In this document: positions 8,688-19,596 of the stretch, piece after piece
How positions within the stretch are numbered: the first letter of the stretch is position 1
Layout: the number at the start of each line of letters is the position of its first letter
From: Symbiodinium natans
Lineage: Eukaryota > Sar > Dinophyceae > Suessiales > Symbiodiniaceae
Length of the DNA: 64,000 bases
Direction of reading: 5' to 3'
Assembly (NCBI GenBank): GCA_905221605.1
Contig: CAJNDS010002219.1
Location: 292,501-356,500, forward strand
The notes under the pieces: model-generated
What the model saw: only the letters and a program-made list of their open reading frames with translations
Databases searched by the model: none
What the model was told of the DNA's origin: nothing
Made by a program: the position numbers and the translations under genes

Positions 8688-11600
8688 ATGCCTTCTCCGA
8701 AGCGATGGCTCCAACTTGCCTCGGATGGTGGACAAGATGGTGGAGCTGGAAATGGTGCAGCTGAGTCTCTGGGTGAAAGATCGGTGTTGGAAGAGGTGAT
8801 TCCCGACGCTGAAGTACATCTGGAAGAGGCCTTGGTTGCAGAAAGCCCCAATGCGGGTATGAATCCCAATAGGGATATGGTTAGCAATGCTGAAGCTGAA
8901 GGACGTGCTGTTTCTGTACCGCCAAAGCCTGGTGAAAAAAGGAACTGGGATGCGACTGGTGGCATAGATCGTGAAATGGAGGTGACTGTTTTACGAGTGT
9001 TACACAAACACGGGTACCAGCCGTCGTCTTCGACTTCGGGTCGAATGGTAGACCAAGAGTCTCAGACCGATCTGATTGGAGAAGTGCTACAAGCGACCAG
9101 GAGGCCGTTGAACAAGATCAAAAAGGGTCCATCTTCGAGTTCCCAAGGTGGTGGAAGCGGTCACAAACAGAAGGGTGCGGACGGCTTTGAAGCTGCACCT
9201 GCTGCTGAATACGCCATGGGGGAGGAGGAGATCCTACAGATGGAGGCTGAACGGTTGCGACAGCTGTCAGAAGAAGAGGACGAGATGCGACAGGTTTCTG
9301 AAAGGGACGGTTTTCGGAAAGACGAGCATCTGATCCAAGCGTGTGATGGCACAATGTGGGAATTGCACCTCCATGAAGATGGGAGACAATATTATTACTG
9401 CCTGGATACGCACGAAACCAAGTGGACATTGCCGGTGGTAGGTGAAAAGGTGAAGAGTGACGAGGTGGTTGGGTCTCCTTTGGGCAATGAGCTGGAAATG
9501 GAGGCGGCACTGGATTCTTCATCCTCTACTCCGAAGACTGAGTCTACGAGGGCATTCCAGGGTAGTGTAAATAGTTTAGGTGAAAAAGATTTTTCCTCTA
9601 CTATCAGGGATAGCGGTCCTAGGGCTGATGGTGACGCCCCGACCTCGGGTTCTCCTGATGAGGAAGGGATTCCTGGGAACCAAGCCAACATCGCTGGAGC
9701 TCAACACCTGGATCGGGAAGAAACAGAAGCGCTTTCTGAGGGTGGGGCAGCGATGGAATTGGTGGATCCAGAAGAGAAAATGCCCAATGAGGTGATCGGA
9801 ACTGTGTCGGCTGCAGAAGAGCGAGTGGTGGATGTGGTACCTGTTGTTCAGGAAGGTGGTCCTGGAGATTCGGAGGATGGAGAGAAAAAGTTGTGTGTTA
9901 CGACTGAGGAGGTCTCTTCGTTTGGTGCCAAGAATTCTGCCATTCAAGGGGAAAAAGAAGCTTCTGGAATAGCTGGAGACACGGATGATCTGAAAAATGA
10001 GGCCTGGAGCGCCAATGATGCGCGGGTTGATGCGCCAGATATTACCTGGAGTGCGAAGGAAGCACGGGTTGAGGTGCATGTGGTGGTACGTTCCACGGGC
10101 GACTGCAACAATGGGGCGCAGGTCTCCGCAGCAGCTGATGATGGAGGTTCACAGGTGGACGCACTGGTGCAACCTGAAGTTAGCAGCGAGGAACGAAATG
10201 ACAAGGGCTACACCGGAGCCAATGAGGCAGCTGTGGTCAATGATGGTGGAAATTCTCCTTTGGAGGCCATGGAACCAAAGGAGCCTGCGGTGGAAGAAAG
10301 CGTGCCTGCCGTGGATGATCGACTCAATTGCCCTGCAGTGGAAGAAGATTTGCCTGCTGCAGAAGGTGAGACAAAGGACTCCAATGATGGGTCCACTCCC
10401 ATGAAGGGAGAAGCGTTGCCGTCTGGAAGTTCACTGGAAGTCGACACCGAGCGAACTACAGCAGATGAGGCAAAGCCGTTGGCGGAGACAAAGGGAGGTC
10501 CTGAAATCCAGGAGCACAAAAAAGATGAGCTTGTGGGACTCGTGGAGCAGGACGAGCAGTGTGACCCAAAGGTGAAGACAAAGGATGCGCCAGGAGCCGA
10601 TGATACAGAGATGGTTTCTGAAGAGCGTGTAAAGAAAGTGCCCCGAGCGGGAGCCTTGGAGTCACCTGGGCCACATTGCTATCAAGAGGGAGATGAGATC
10701 ATGGGTCTAGTGCGCTGCATCAATGGGTATGGAGCCTTTTTGGACCATGGGGATATGAATGCATTGATTCCTGCAGAAGGGAACAATGCATATCAGTTCA
10801 AGTTTGGTGATACTGTCAATGGAACAGTGAAACGAGTGGAAGATGATGGTACCATAATCTTGGACACCTTTCTGGTTTTGGAAGAGGACGTGGAGGACTC
10901 TTCTTCGACGCTGCGGAAGTGGAAACCCAGCGGCTGGAGTACGTGGTGGACGGATTCATGGTATGCTGGTCAATGGTACCAAGATTCCAACGGTCAATGG
11001 GGCTGGAAACAGGAGGAAGAGCAATGCGATGAAGAGCTTGTGGTACAGGAGTTGTCTTCTGAAGAACGAAAAGAAAGGCAACTTTATGGAGAAAAGATCT
11101 ACAAAGCTCTTCTGGAGAATGGAAATGAAGAGGAAGCCTATGTTGGCAAAATTACTGGGATGCTGTTAGGTCGGCCGATGGAAGATTTACAGGAGTGTGT
11201 TGCGGATCAGGCATTCCTCAATGCGGAAGCTCGGCGCGCGTATGGCATCTTGCAAGATGATGGTTGGGAGCCTGATGGTACAGAAAACACAGGTTTGGGG
11301 GAGTTAACCACCTTTTCCCGAACACAGTACCACAACGCGCTCTTCGAACTGGCACGTAGGAAAAGGAGATTTTCTCGACCAGTTGTGGGTGATGCGGTGG
11401 CAGTGGTGCTGGATCAAGGGGAAGAGGAGTTTTGGAACGCGCTTTGGTTGGACACCAAGCTATTTTTGCAGGAGCTTGATGGTGCAGTGCAATCCATGAG
11501 CAAAAGGGAGAACAAGCCAATGGAAGCCTACATGGATCCTGACCAGTACAAAAAGGCTTACATGACACCAAAGACGGTGTTGTCACCTGGTTACAGCAAG

Positions 11601-14600
11601 CTGTGCAGGTTCTTCAATAAGGGAAGGTGTCGCAATGGCGATGGGTGTCCCTATGAGCATCGTCGGTACGGTGAAGGTTGGCCAGAAGGGGGGTCAACTG
11701 ATCCAAAGAATAGCCAAGAAGCTGATGATGAGGACGGGAACATCGGTGACCCTCCCACAGAGGAAGGTACAGTGGATGAGGCACAGCAGGAGCGGGAGGA
11801 TTTAGCCTTCCGGGCCAAGTACAATTTTGGCAAAGGTGCATCAAAGGGTGAGCCTACGTCAGGTGAGCCAAAAGGTCGGCTGTGCTTGTATTACAATCAA
11901 GGTGCTTGTAAATATGGGACTGCATGCAGGTACCTTCACAACGATGATGTAGCATTGGAAGGGACTTGGGAGCCCGGCAAATCTTGGGACAATGCTTCCA
12001 GGAAGGCGCTAAGGGACGCAGGGTTCCACAATTGCTGTTTCGATTATTACCTCCGAGGACGTTGCCGGAAAGGGTTAAATTTCTGCAAGTACTCACACGA
12101 CGAGATGTCCGAGGAGCGGTCAACACTCCTGAAACACCTGGTACACGTGGCCAATCAGGTCCGGTTTGAAAAGGAGAGAGGATGGGAAATCTCGGACAGA
12201 AGCACTTTTCAGCCACCTGCAAGTGGGGGAGCTGAATCTTCCTCATCCTCGGCACCAAAAGCACTGCAAATGACCAATGTGTCACAAAAAGATGGTGAAA
12301 AAGGTATTCTGGATGAAGTAGAAGCTGATGAGCAAAAGAATTCGGTGGCTGCATCCACTAGTACTCAGCTTCACAATCCGGAGGAGCCGATTGAAAATTG
12401 GATGGCTCGCAACGCACACCTGTGGGTGTATACCCCTCATGTAAGTGAGGTGATGATTACGCTTGGTGTGACCAATGTGTCGGACTTGCAAGAGTTCATC
12501 TTTGTGGAAGATTTGGTTGACAAAGGGATCAACAAAGTGACCGCATGCAAAATTCTGCAATTGGTGGGTGAGGTCCGATATCGACCGGGAGGACCGGAAA
12601 AGGCAGTTCCTTCTGATGCATCTGTACGGGTACAACAATCTTCTGGGAACAAAGGGACTGGAAGAGCGGCGGTGCGAACCCTCACTCAGGTGCGTGAAGC
12701 TGAAGACTCCGGTGCAAAAACTATGCCGAGAGGTTCCTATCGGGAGCTTTTTGATAAGGTCAGGTACCGTGATGGTTGGACGCTTGCGCAGAGGTCTCCG
12801 TTGTGCGTACAGAAGCTGCGGTTGGTGGGAGTTGGAATGCCGCCGGTGAATCCACCAACGAAAAAGTATCGGTCAAGATCAAACCCTGTAAGAAGGGGAA
12901 GGCCCTTGCTGGACAAAAAACAGGTGCGACAGGTGCCACGATCTCGGTCACAACGACGAGTGCAACTGGCGGAAGTGGTGGAAAAACCGAAGCCACTGGA
13001 GCCGGTGAAACCTCGTGGTGGTTTGTCGTATCCATTCAGCAGAGCGTGGGCAGATGTGGTGGATGATGATGACCAGGCGGAGGCTTTGGTCTCGTATGCC
13101 GCTTCCTCAAGCGATTCAAGCGAGGAGGAGACCAATGCGGTACAACGCCTGAAGGAACTCTTTTTGCAAGAAAGGGATTCGTGGAGAACTGCGAGTCGTG
13201 GCAATGTTCCACAAAGTGGTTCTTCAGGCTCCAATGATGGGCCGAAAAAATCGGTTCACCTTGGCGAAGGGCGCGACAAAGCGTCGCGGGGGGAGACCCG
13301 CCAAGAAGTGACTTCACAAGTTTTTTCGCTACCACAACCTTCTCGTCGAGCTGAACGGTCTCAAAAGAGAACAAGGGATGGTTCAGTTATGGTTGGTTCG
13401 CTGGCGGTGGGCTCCACGGATGAGGTTTTACCTGGGCAAGGTGCTGCTGGACAGGTGAATGTCTCTGAAAGCGCTCAAGTTCTTCCTGGGCATGAAGTGG
13501 CTGGACAGGAGACGGCGCCGGAAGGAGCAGTACAGATTTCTGGCGAGGAGACCGACCAAAAAGAAGGAGAAGGCGGGAGCAATGATCTCCGTGGTAATGA
13601 TGCGAAGATGTTGGATGGTGGTCCGGTGAGGAGTGACCTTCAGCAATTGCTGGTGAAAGGCCTTCTGACTCGAATTTATTGGAAGGTTGCAGTTGGCAAG
13701 TTGCCAATGGGGCAAAGAGATTGCCAAAAAGGGTCCAATAAGATGGATCGAAATTTGGTTATTAGCATGTCATCCGAGGGTGCAAGCGAACAGGATGAGA
13801 ACCTGGCACTGGAGGACGATGCTGATCAGTCAATGGGAGACGGTGCAATGGTTATGGTGTATGATCCAGGAACGCTGATCCAGTCGCCAACAACTGATTG
13901 GGTTATGCGTCGCGGTCTGACCGATCGTACCGTCTGGCCAGCAATGGCGCACCTGGCACAGAGGATATGTGCTGAAATGGTTCAAGTGGATGAAATGAAT
14001 GCCCAGCTAGGGACTGGAACACTCCTTTTTCAAAGGAGAGATCAAGGATATTATACTGACCTGCATCATTCGTTCCATGACAACCCGTGCTTGCCGGCGG
14101 TGGGGAATTACCCTCTTTCGGTGATGGGTGCCTTGTTGTCTCCTGGTCTGGAAGGGGAATTCAAGAATACGGACAAGTTTGGTACTGCTATGGAGGCAAT
14201 TGCCTATGATTGGAGCCGCAGTCCAGGCATGGAAGTTCATATTGAACTTATGGCGAGGGTAGCCAAAATGGTTCACCCATTCCTGAATCTGGGAGCACAA
14301 GGGTCGGTGATGGTTTCAGAATTTCTCTGGCAGCGCGGGAGGGCTCGGTTGATGGAGTTTCTTCAAGCGGCGACTTGTGCGGACCAATTGGAGGCTCTCT
14401 GGAGAAGGATGGACGACGATGCGGATGAGGAGGTGGATCCTTCGACAGCGATGCTGGAAGTTCTTGGACTAGAGGATGCGGTGCTTGATCAAGGGAACAA
14501 TGAATCCCTTATTCCCATTGAAGATGCTGGAGGTGAGACAAGCGGTGACACTGGAGGGAAGGGCAAAGCGCCAGAAGTTTCTCCGGAAGAGGAGAAATCC

Positions 14601-16523
14601 AGTGGGTCATCCAGACTGGCGGACACAAGGATTTTCTTGTGGTCAGTGTACTCCCGCGTGGCTTCGAATTTCTCTATGCAGGACCGCACTACTGGTAAGA
14701 TCTTTGACAGCACCAAAGGATATCCTGGTGAAGGACCAAACAATGATGACAATCCTTCCTCTAAGGGGAACTTTCCCTGGATTTCAGAAGACTACCTCGA
14801 CGAAGTGGTGTCAAAAAAGATGGAAAGGTCTTCAGAGATGGATGGGTTTGTTCCGGGAAGTGAGGGATCATTGGAAAAGGTAGAGGTGGAGAATGTTACT
14901 GCCTCTAAAATTCTTATGGCTCTTTGGAAGAAGGGACATAGAGTTGGGTTTAGAAGGTTGCGTCGTTTGAATGCATCTGGATGCAAGGTTGGAGCAATGA
15001 AACGTCCAATCAAAAGGGTGCAGAAGATTGGCGCTAGGAAGGCCTTCATGAAGATGTTCAATGTTTTTGGATCGTCTCAGCATGGCTCAGGAGTTGGCGG
15101 AAAACCGATCATGAAGGTGGTAGGACCAAGGCCAGGTTTTCCAGCTGTACTCCAAGCACCAAATACTGATAGCACGTCGGGTGAAGGGAGCAGTCCCCAG
15201 GTACATGGCAATGTTCATGTAGAGCACAGTCGCCCTATGGACCGGTATGAGGCAGAGCGCTTGGAGAAGAGGAAGAAGGGTTTCTGCTATTGGTTTGGCA
15301 AAGGGAAAGATCGCTGCAAATTTGGTGACGACTGCAAATTCATCCATTCCGAAGATGATGTGGTGCTACATTCATATTGGTGCAAGTACTATGTGGCAGG
15401 GAGAGAATGTTTCGCTGGAAAGGATTGTGAGTTCTCGCATGATGCAACTGGTGTGAGGTGCGTCCAGTTTGCTCGGTCTGGGAAGTGTCGGTTTGGTGAC
15501 AGGTGTGTCTTTGGACATGAGGTTCCGTTGGAAAAACAGAGGCCAAGGTCTCCAAGGACGCCCCCAAGGGATGGTCCAAGGAGAAAGTCTGGTGCAAATG
15601 GTGGAAAAAAGGAGATCTCTCCTGAACAGTTCGGTGATGATGAGGAGGATTTTATGGTTTATGACGAAGAGACCAAGATGACGGAACTGTTGATGGAGGC
15701 GATTTCATTTCTGTCCAATGGCAAGTCAGATTTGGCTCGAGCAGAGGCGGACCCATTGTTCAAACTCCTGAAGATCACTGGAGATGCTGACTACATGGAT
15801 CAAGTATGGGTTTCGTGGACCACTGAAATGTTGTCAGTGCTGGAACTTCTCGAAGTAGTGAAGTCGTACGATGTTTCGCTCGCGGAGGTGGAAGAATGGG
15901 TCAATGACCTGAGGATATGGTATGAGCGAGCCAATTTGGGAGAAGAAAAGGATCCCAAAAAAGGGAAAAAGAGGTCCCTAGAAGGGGAGTCCAGCAAAGA
16001 TATTCCTGCCGAAAAAGAAGTGGTTGAGACTTCGGAGACGGAGGTTGCCGTTGAGGAGGAGAAGAAAAAGGTAAAAAAGAAGAGGAAAGCTGCAGCTATC
16101 GAAGATCCTTATACCCTCATGGTTCCAAAGCCGAAGAAGATGCCGGCGGTCATTGAGAAGGGTGGATCATCATCCAATGTGGTGGTTTCTGCAGTGGAAA
16201 AAGCCTCAAAAGCGCGCACAAAGTCAAATGTCGGTGGAAAGACAAAGAAGAAGGAGAAAAGTCAGAGTCCCAAAAAAGAAGAGGTGGTAATGGTGCAAGA
16301 TCCTGAGGAAAAGGATCGTCCATCCGATGCGGAGGCACCAGGGTCTGCCAATGCGAATGAAGAGCTGGATCAATCTTGCCAGGCGATTGAGGATGCGAAG
16401 AGAGAAGGATTGGTATCCTCAATTCAAAGGGGCATACAGGATCCTGTTCTTACAGTTTCGGACCTGGAGTATATTCTGCTGCAACTTCACCTCAAGATTG
16501 CCAACAATCGGAAAAAGAAGTGA
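8688..16523 (+). CDS. Gag-like multidomain CCCH zinc-finger protein of the LTR element
   Basis: This is the only long ORF, 2611 codons from the first ATG after the primer site; the frame is open further 5' through the LTR, which is probably incidental. Domains by residue: WW-like 222-250 (Trp224, Tyr pair, Trp246-x-Leu-Pro), S1-like fold 668-728, three CCCH fingers about 973-991, 1066-1084 and 1117-1137, a SAM-like helix bundle about 1236-1295, three more CCCH fingers at 2200-2220, 2232-2251 and 2258-2277 (Cys spacings X8-9, X5, X3-His), then a Lys-rich nuclear-signal-like tail. Long acidic Glu/Asp/Gly linkers fill residues 1-660. CCCH fingers and S1 suggest RNA binding, perhaps packaging of element RNA in place of a CCHC nucleocapsid. 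No YxDD, no DDE and no HHCC integrase finger were found. A captured host RNA-binding gene is the alternative. Confidence 0.85.
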   Translation: MPSPKRWLQLASDGGQDGGAGNGAAESLGERSVLEEVIPDAEVHLEEALVAESPNAGMNPNRDMVSNAEAEGRAVSVPPKPGEKRNWDATGGIDREMEVTVLRVLHKHGYQPSSSTSGRMVDQESQTDLIGEVLQATRRPLNKIKKGPSSSSQGGGSGHKQKGADGFEAAPAAEYAMGEEEILQMEAERLRQLSEEEDEMRQVSERDGFRKDEHLIQACDGTMWELHLHEDGRQYYYCLDTHETKWTLPVVGEKVKSDEVVGSPLGNELEMEAALDSSSSTPKTESTRAFQGSVNSLGEKDFSSTIRDSGPRADGDAPTSGSPDEEGIPGNQANIAGAQHLDREETEALSEGGAAMELVDPEEKMPNEVIGTVSAAEERVVDVVPVVQEGGPGDSEDGEKKLCVTTEEVSSFGAKNSAIQGEKEASGIAGDTDDLKNEAWSANDARVDAPDITWSAKEARVEVHVVVRSTGDCNNGAQVSAAADDGGSQVDALVQPEVSSEERNDKGYTGANEAAVVNDGGNSPLEAMEPKEPAVEESVPAVDDRLNCPAVEEDLPAAEGETKDSNDGSTPMKGEALPSGSSLEVDTERTTADEAKPLAETKGGPEIQEHKKDELVGLVEQDEQCDPKVKTKDAPGADDTEMVSEERVKKVPRAGALESPGPHCYQEGDEIMGLVRCINGYGAFLDHGDMNALIPAEGNNAYQFKFGDTVNGTVKRVEDDGTIILDTFLVLEEDVEDSSSTLRKWKPSGWSTWWTDSWYAGQWYQDSNGQWGWKQEEEQCDEELVVQELSSEERKERQLYGEKIYKALLENGNEEEAYVGKITGMLLGRPMEDLQECVADQAFLNAEARRAYGILQDDGWEPDGTENTGLGELTTFSRTQYHNALFELARRKRRFSRPVVGDAVAVVLDQGEEEFWNALWLDTKLFLQELDGAVQSMSKRENKPMEAYMDPDQYKKAYMTPKTVLSPGYSKLCRFFNKGRCRNGDGCPYEHRRYGEGWPEGGSTDPKNSQEADDEDGNIGDPPTEEGTVDEAQQEREDLAFRAKYNFGKGASKGEPTSGEPKGRLCLYYNQGACKYGTACRYLHNDDVALEGTWEPGKSWDNASRKALRDAGFHNCCFDYYLRGRCRKGLNFCKYSHDEMSEERSTLLKHLVHVANQVRFEKERGWEISDRSTFQPPASGGAESSSSSAPKALQMTNVSQKDGEKGILDEVEADEQKNSVAASTSTQLHNPEEPIENWMARNAHLWVYTPHVSEVMITLGVTNVSDLQEFIFVEDLVDKGINKVTACKILQLVGEVRYRPGGPEKAVPSDASVRVQQSSGNKGTGRAAVRTLTQVREAEDSGAKTMPRGSYRELFDKVRYRDGWTLAQRSPLCVQKLRLVGVGMPPVNPPTKKYRSRSNPVRRGRPLLDKKQVRQVPRSRSQRRVQLAEVVEKPKPLEPVKPRGGLSYPFSRAWADVVDDDDQAEALVSYAASSSDSSEEETNAVQRLKELFLQERDSWRTASRGNVPQSGSSGSNDGPKKSVHLGEGRDKASRGETRQEVTSQVFSLPQPSRRAERSQKRTRDGSVMVGSLAVGSTDEVLPGQGAAGQVNVSESAQVLPGHEVAGQETAPEGAVQISGEETDQKEGEGGSNDLRGNDAKMLDGGPVRSDLQQLLVKGLLTRIYWKVAVGKLPMGQRDCQKGSNKMDRNLVISMSSEGASEQDENLALEDDADQSMGDGAMVMVYDPGTLIQSPTTDWVMRRGLTDRTVWPAMAHLAQRICAEMVQVDEMNAQLGTGTLLFQRRDQGYYTDLHHSFHDNPCLPAVGNYPLSVMGALLSPGLEGEFKNTDKFGTAMEAIAYDWSRSPGMEVHIELMARVAKMVHPFLNLGAQGSVMVSEFLWQRGRARLMEFLQAATCADQLEALWRRMDDDADEEVDPSTAMLEVLGLEDAVLDQGNNESLIPIEDAGGETSGDTGGKGKAPEVSPEEEKSSGSSRLADTRIFLWSVYSRVASNFSMQDRTTGKIFDSTKGYPGEGPNNDDNPSSKGNFPWISEDYLDEVVSKKMERSSEMDGFVPGSEGSLEKVEVENVTASKILMALWKKGHRVGFRRLRRLNASGCKVGAMKRPIKRVQKIGARKAFMKMFNVFGSSQHGSGVGGKPIMKVVGPRPGFPAVLQAPNTDSTSGEGSSPQVHGNVHVEHSRPMDRYEAERLEKRKKGFCYWFGKGKDRCKFGDDCKFIHSEDDVVLHSYWCKYYVAGRECFAGKDCEFSHDATGVRCVQFARSGKCRFGDRCVFGHEVPLEKQRPRSPRTPPRDGPRRKSGANGGKKEISPEQFGDDEEDFMVYDEETKMTELLMEAISFLSNGKSDLARAEADPLFKLLKITGDADYMDQVWVSWTTEMLSVLELLEVVKSYDVSLAEVEEWVNDLRIWYERANLGEEKDPKKGKKRSLEGESSKDIPAEKEVVETSETEVAVEEEKKKVKKKRKAAAIEDPYTLMVPKPKKMPAVIEKGGSSSNVVVSAVEKASKARTKSNVGGKTKKKEKSQSPKKEEVVMVQDPEEKDRPSDAEAPGSANANEELDQSCQAIEDAKREGLVSSIQRGIQDPVLTVSDLEYILLQLHLKIANNRKKK

Positions 16524-16880
16524 TTGGATGGTATGGATGAAGGGATGGTTTTTCTCTTTCTGGAGACCGGTGCGCTGGAACAGCCAATGTGCTGACAATG
16601 TGGTGGTTACTATTAAGGGTATGGAAATCCCTGATAGTAGGAGTCAGTAGCTTTTCGCGTAGCGAAGACCACGGTTTGTGGTGAAGAAGGCCAAGGAGTC
16701 TTCAGTGATGAGAGGATCAAGGTGAAAAAAGATTCTCTATGGGTAGTAGGTTAGCCAATGTGCTATAATTCCGTCCTGGAAGACGTTAAACCACAATTTG
16801 CATTTCAAGCAGCTGGCTGCTGCCGTAATGGCAGTTTTTGGCCAAAAGATCTGCATCTCCAATGTGTCCTAGGAAATCCT
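16524..16880 (+). other. 3' untranslated segment of the LTR element
   Basis: Between the stop codon and the purine tract no further frame or domain is seen. Confidence 0.6.
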
Positions 16881-16893
16881 AGGACAGGGGGAG
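16881..16893 (+). promoter_or_regulatory. Polypurine tract
   Basis: AGGACAGGGGGAG ends exactly at the 3' LTR, the expected position for plus-strand priming. Confidence 0.75.
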
Positions 16894-17180
16894 TGCGGAG
16901 CTGCAATTGGTATTGTAGAAAGGAGTTAGTGTTGGAAGTTGGAAGGGTTAATGAACCCGGTAATCGTATTTGGCTCAAGATGGGCTTGAACAGAAAGCCA
17001 CAAGTTCAAAAAGTAGTGCCTGGGTTCTTAGGGTTTGGTAAGGGTGTGGATTCCTTCCCCCTTTCCTTCCCCCCTGGGTTGCTCTTATCCGTGTTCTTGG
17101 TTGTTTCTTGGTTCGATCTGGGAAATATAAGTTCAGGGCGATTAGGGGAGTTGATTTCCTTCCTTGGTTGTCCCCCCGTA
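16894..17180 (+). repeat. 3' LTR
   Basis: 287 bp, two mismatches to the 5' LTR. It is followed directly by CCCTAAACCC repeat. Confidence 0.92.
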
Positions 17181-18013
17181 CCCTAAACCCTAAACCCTAA
17201 ACCCTAAACTTTTCGGGGGGAGGGTCGAAAATCTTAGTGGGAAGGCGTACAAACCGCATGTTGCCTGTGTACATGGCACTGTTGCATGGAACTCCTGTGG
17301 TGCGCCACGGACATGCACTAAACCCTAAACCCTACACCCTAAACCCCAAACCCTAAACCCTAAACCCTAAACCCTAGACCCTGTGTGCATGGGCAGCTCC
17401 TGTCCTGCTGTGCTTGGGTCGCACGTCGCTCGGTTCGACGTCGCTCCACCTTCGCGCCCACTAACACCAGCAACCTCACAAGTTTTTAGGGTTTAGGGTT
17501 TAGGGTTTAGGGTATGAACTAAGCACTGCAACAGCGCAACAGCGCAACAGCTGTGACAGCAAAATGCGGCGCAGTCACTTCCTGGCAGGGTTGAAGACGG
17601 GATGCTACTCTTGGCTGCACTCAGGAGGGTAGCTACAAATTTAGTTTTTAGCTGCCTTAATAAGAAACCCAATAAACCCAAAAAAGGTAAGGATCTAAAG
17701 GTACAGCAAAGTACCACAAAGTACTGGGCTTAGAACCCTAACCCTAAACCCTAAACTCTAAACAGTGTCCGCGACTGCTACAATGCTCGCGCCCATCATC
17801 GGAGCAATGAAGATGTGATGTACTTGTTGCTTCGTCGAGAGTTTCCGAGCGCTTGGTAAAGGGAAGCAGCCGACGGAAGCCAAGATCACCCTAAACCCTA
17901 AAACCTAAACCCTAAACCTCGCGTCCCGGACACCTTCAAGCGGACTGAGACCCAAAAGCATGCACCATCCATAAAACCACCAAAGCCCTACACCCTACAA
18001 CCCTATCCTAAAT

Positions 18014-18120
18014 CTACTATTTGTTTAAGAACCACCCAAAAAACGCCAAGACTCTTCCTTATCAGGGCAATATAGGGAGTTTAATCTTCTATTTTTGGAG
18101 GGTTCTTCAGCAAATAGTAG
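18014..18120. mobile_element. Family-6 inverted-repeat element
   Basis: Termini CTACTATTTGTTTAAGAACC and GGTTCTTCAGCAAATAGTAG form an imperfect inverted repeat. A diverged copy is at 48038-48143 and a single end at about 56664-56690. Confidence 0.7.
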
Positions 18121-18129
18121 ACAACCTTC

Positions 18130-18338
18130 TGGACCCTAAGCCCTATGCCCTACACCCTACACCCCAAATCCTAAACCCTCAAGACCCCGAAACCGTAAAC
18201 CCTGAACCCTAAACGCTAAACCCTAAACTTTCAACCCTAAACCCTAAACTTTCAACCCTAAACCCTAAACCCTAAACCCTAAACCCTAAACCCTAAACCC
18301 TAAACCCCTAAACCCTAAGCCCTAAACCCTAGACCCCT
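18130..18338 (-). repeat. Interstitial telomere-type block (CCCTAAA)n
   Basis: CCCTAAA run with CCCTACA and CCCTCAA variants at its left side. Confidence 0.9.
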
Positions 18339-18340
18339 AC

Positions 18341-18396
18341 AGCTGGGCGGCCCTGGCCTCTGCTCGCTTGAGTTGCTTTGCCAAGCCATCAGTCAA
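18341..18396 (-). CDS. Candidate internal exon, coiled-coil
   Basis: Minus strand: acceptor CCCCTAAAGGAG|, 56-bp frame encoding LTDGLAKQLKRAEARAAQ, donor CAGCT|GTAGGG followed by TTTAGGG repeat. Reading on without splicing would meet TAG at once. Confidence 0.5.
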
Positions 18397-18418
18397 CTCC
18401 TTTAGGGGTTGAGGGGTT

Positions 18419-18922
18419 TGGGTTTAGGGTTTAGGGTTTAGGGTTTAGGGTTTAGGGTTTAGGGTTTAGGGTTTAGGGTTTAGGGTTTAGGGTTTAGGGT
18501 TTAGGGTTTAGGGTTTAGGGTTTAGGGTGTAGGGTTTAGGGTTTAGGGTTTAGGGTTTAGGGTTTAGGGTTTAGGGTTTAGGGTGTAGGGGTCCTTTAGG
18601 GGTTGAGGGTTTCAGGGTTGAGGGGGTTTAGGGTTTTGAGGGTTTCGGGGTTAGGGTTTAAGGTTTACGGCTTCGGGCTTGGGGCTTCGGGTTTAAGTCG
18701 GGCTGAGGGGTTTGAGGATTAAAGGGCATAGGGGTTTAAGGGCTGAGGGATTCTAGGACTTAGGGGAAAAGGGGGTTAAGGGCTGAGGGCTTGTTGAGGG
18801 TTTTGGGGTTTAGGGTTATCAGGTATCGGGGTCTAAGGGCTGAGCGTTTTAGGATTTAGGGTTTTTTTAGGGGGTATAGAGGTTTAAGGGCTGAGGGATG
18901 TTAGAGCTTAGGGTTTAGGGTA
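18419..18922 (+). repeat. Long telomere-type block (TTTAGGG)n
   Basis: Perfect TTTAGGG to about 18590, then increasingly degenerate G-rich repeat. Confidence 0.93.
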
Positions 18923-19085
18923 GATTTAGACAATTAAGGCTACTAAGGCTACATGATAATCATAAGCCTTCTAAGCCAGGACCCGGACTGACAGAGTGAG
19001 AGAGTACTGGAGCATGCGACCGCCCCACATACGACCAACGCTGGAAGGGTCCTGCTAGAGTACTGCACGGGTGGCCTGTGACCTT

Positions 19086-19254
19086 ACTGTTGGTTTTGAG
19101 GGAATGAGGTACCCTATATCTCCCATTTATATAGTAATAACAAGAATTATCATAATAATACTGGTAATATATATATATATATATATGTATGTATATTAAC
19201 CCTTTAAGGGATAATATGGGGTACCTCATTCCCTCATTCCCTACTAATCAACAG
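19086..19254. mobile_element. Inverted-repeat element with internal TA microsatellite
   Basis: GAGGGAATGAGGTACCC on the left and GGGTACCTCATTCCCTC on the right are inverted copies, extended outward by ACTGTTG/CAACAGT. Confidence 0.75.
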
Positions 19255-19596
19255 TGAGTAATATCAATAAGCAGTCCAACCTGCCAGTGTCCACCCTCAT
19301 ACCTAGCGCGGGGACCTTTTGGGCACGGTGCCTCGGATACTCCGGTAAGTGTTCTCTCAAACCCTAACCCTAAACCCTAAACCCTAAACCCCAAACCCTA
19401 AACCCTAAACCTTAAACCCGGAACCCTAAACCCCAAACCCTAACCTGGAAGGTGGGGGGATGTGTCGCTTCCGTTCAAATCAGAGAACCACCCGCTTGCA
19501 TGGTCCTGGAGCCACGGTTCCACCACATCCTGTTTTGGGCTCCTAAACCTACTCGGGTTTAGGGCTTAGGGTTTAGGATTTAGGGTTTAGGGTCTA

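Larger units (their letters stand above)
8335..17180 (+). mobile_element. Intact LTR retrotransposon-like element lacking pol
   Basis: The 8846-bp element is bounded by 287-bp direct repeats (8335-8621 and 16894-17180) that start TG and end TA and differ at only two positions by eye. The 5-bp target duplication CCCTA (8330-8334 and 17181-17185) lies in telomere-type repeat. A primer site follows the left LTR and a purine tract precedes the right LTR. The interior has one ORF of 2611 codons with no visible protease, reverse transcriptase, RNase H or integrase motif, so the element is probably mobilised in trans. Near-identical LTRs and an intact ORF indicate a recent insertion. Confidence 0.9.

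Noticed and set aside
8688-16523. Reverse transcriptase, RNase H, integrase or aspartic protease within the large ORF
   Set aside because: No YxDD box, DDE triad, HHCC finger or DTGA/DSGA motif was found reading the whole protein.
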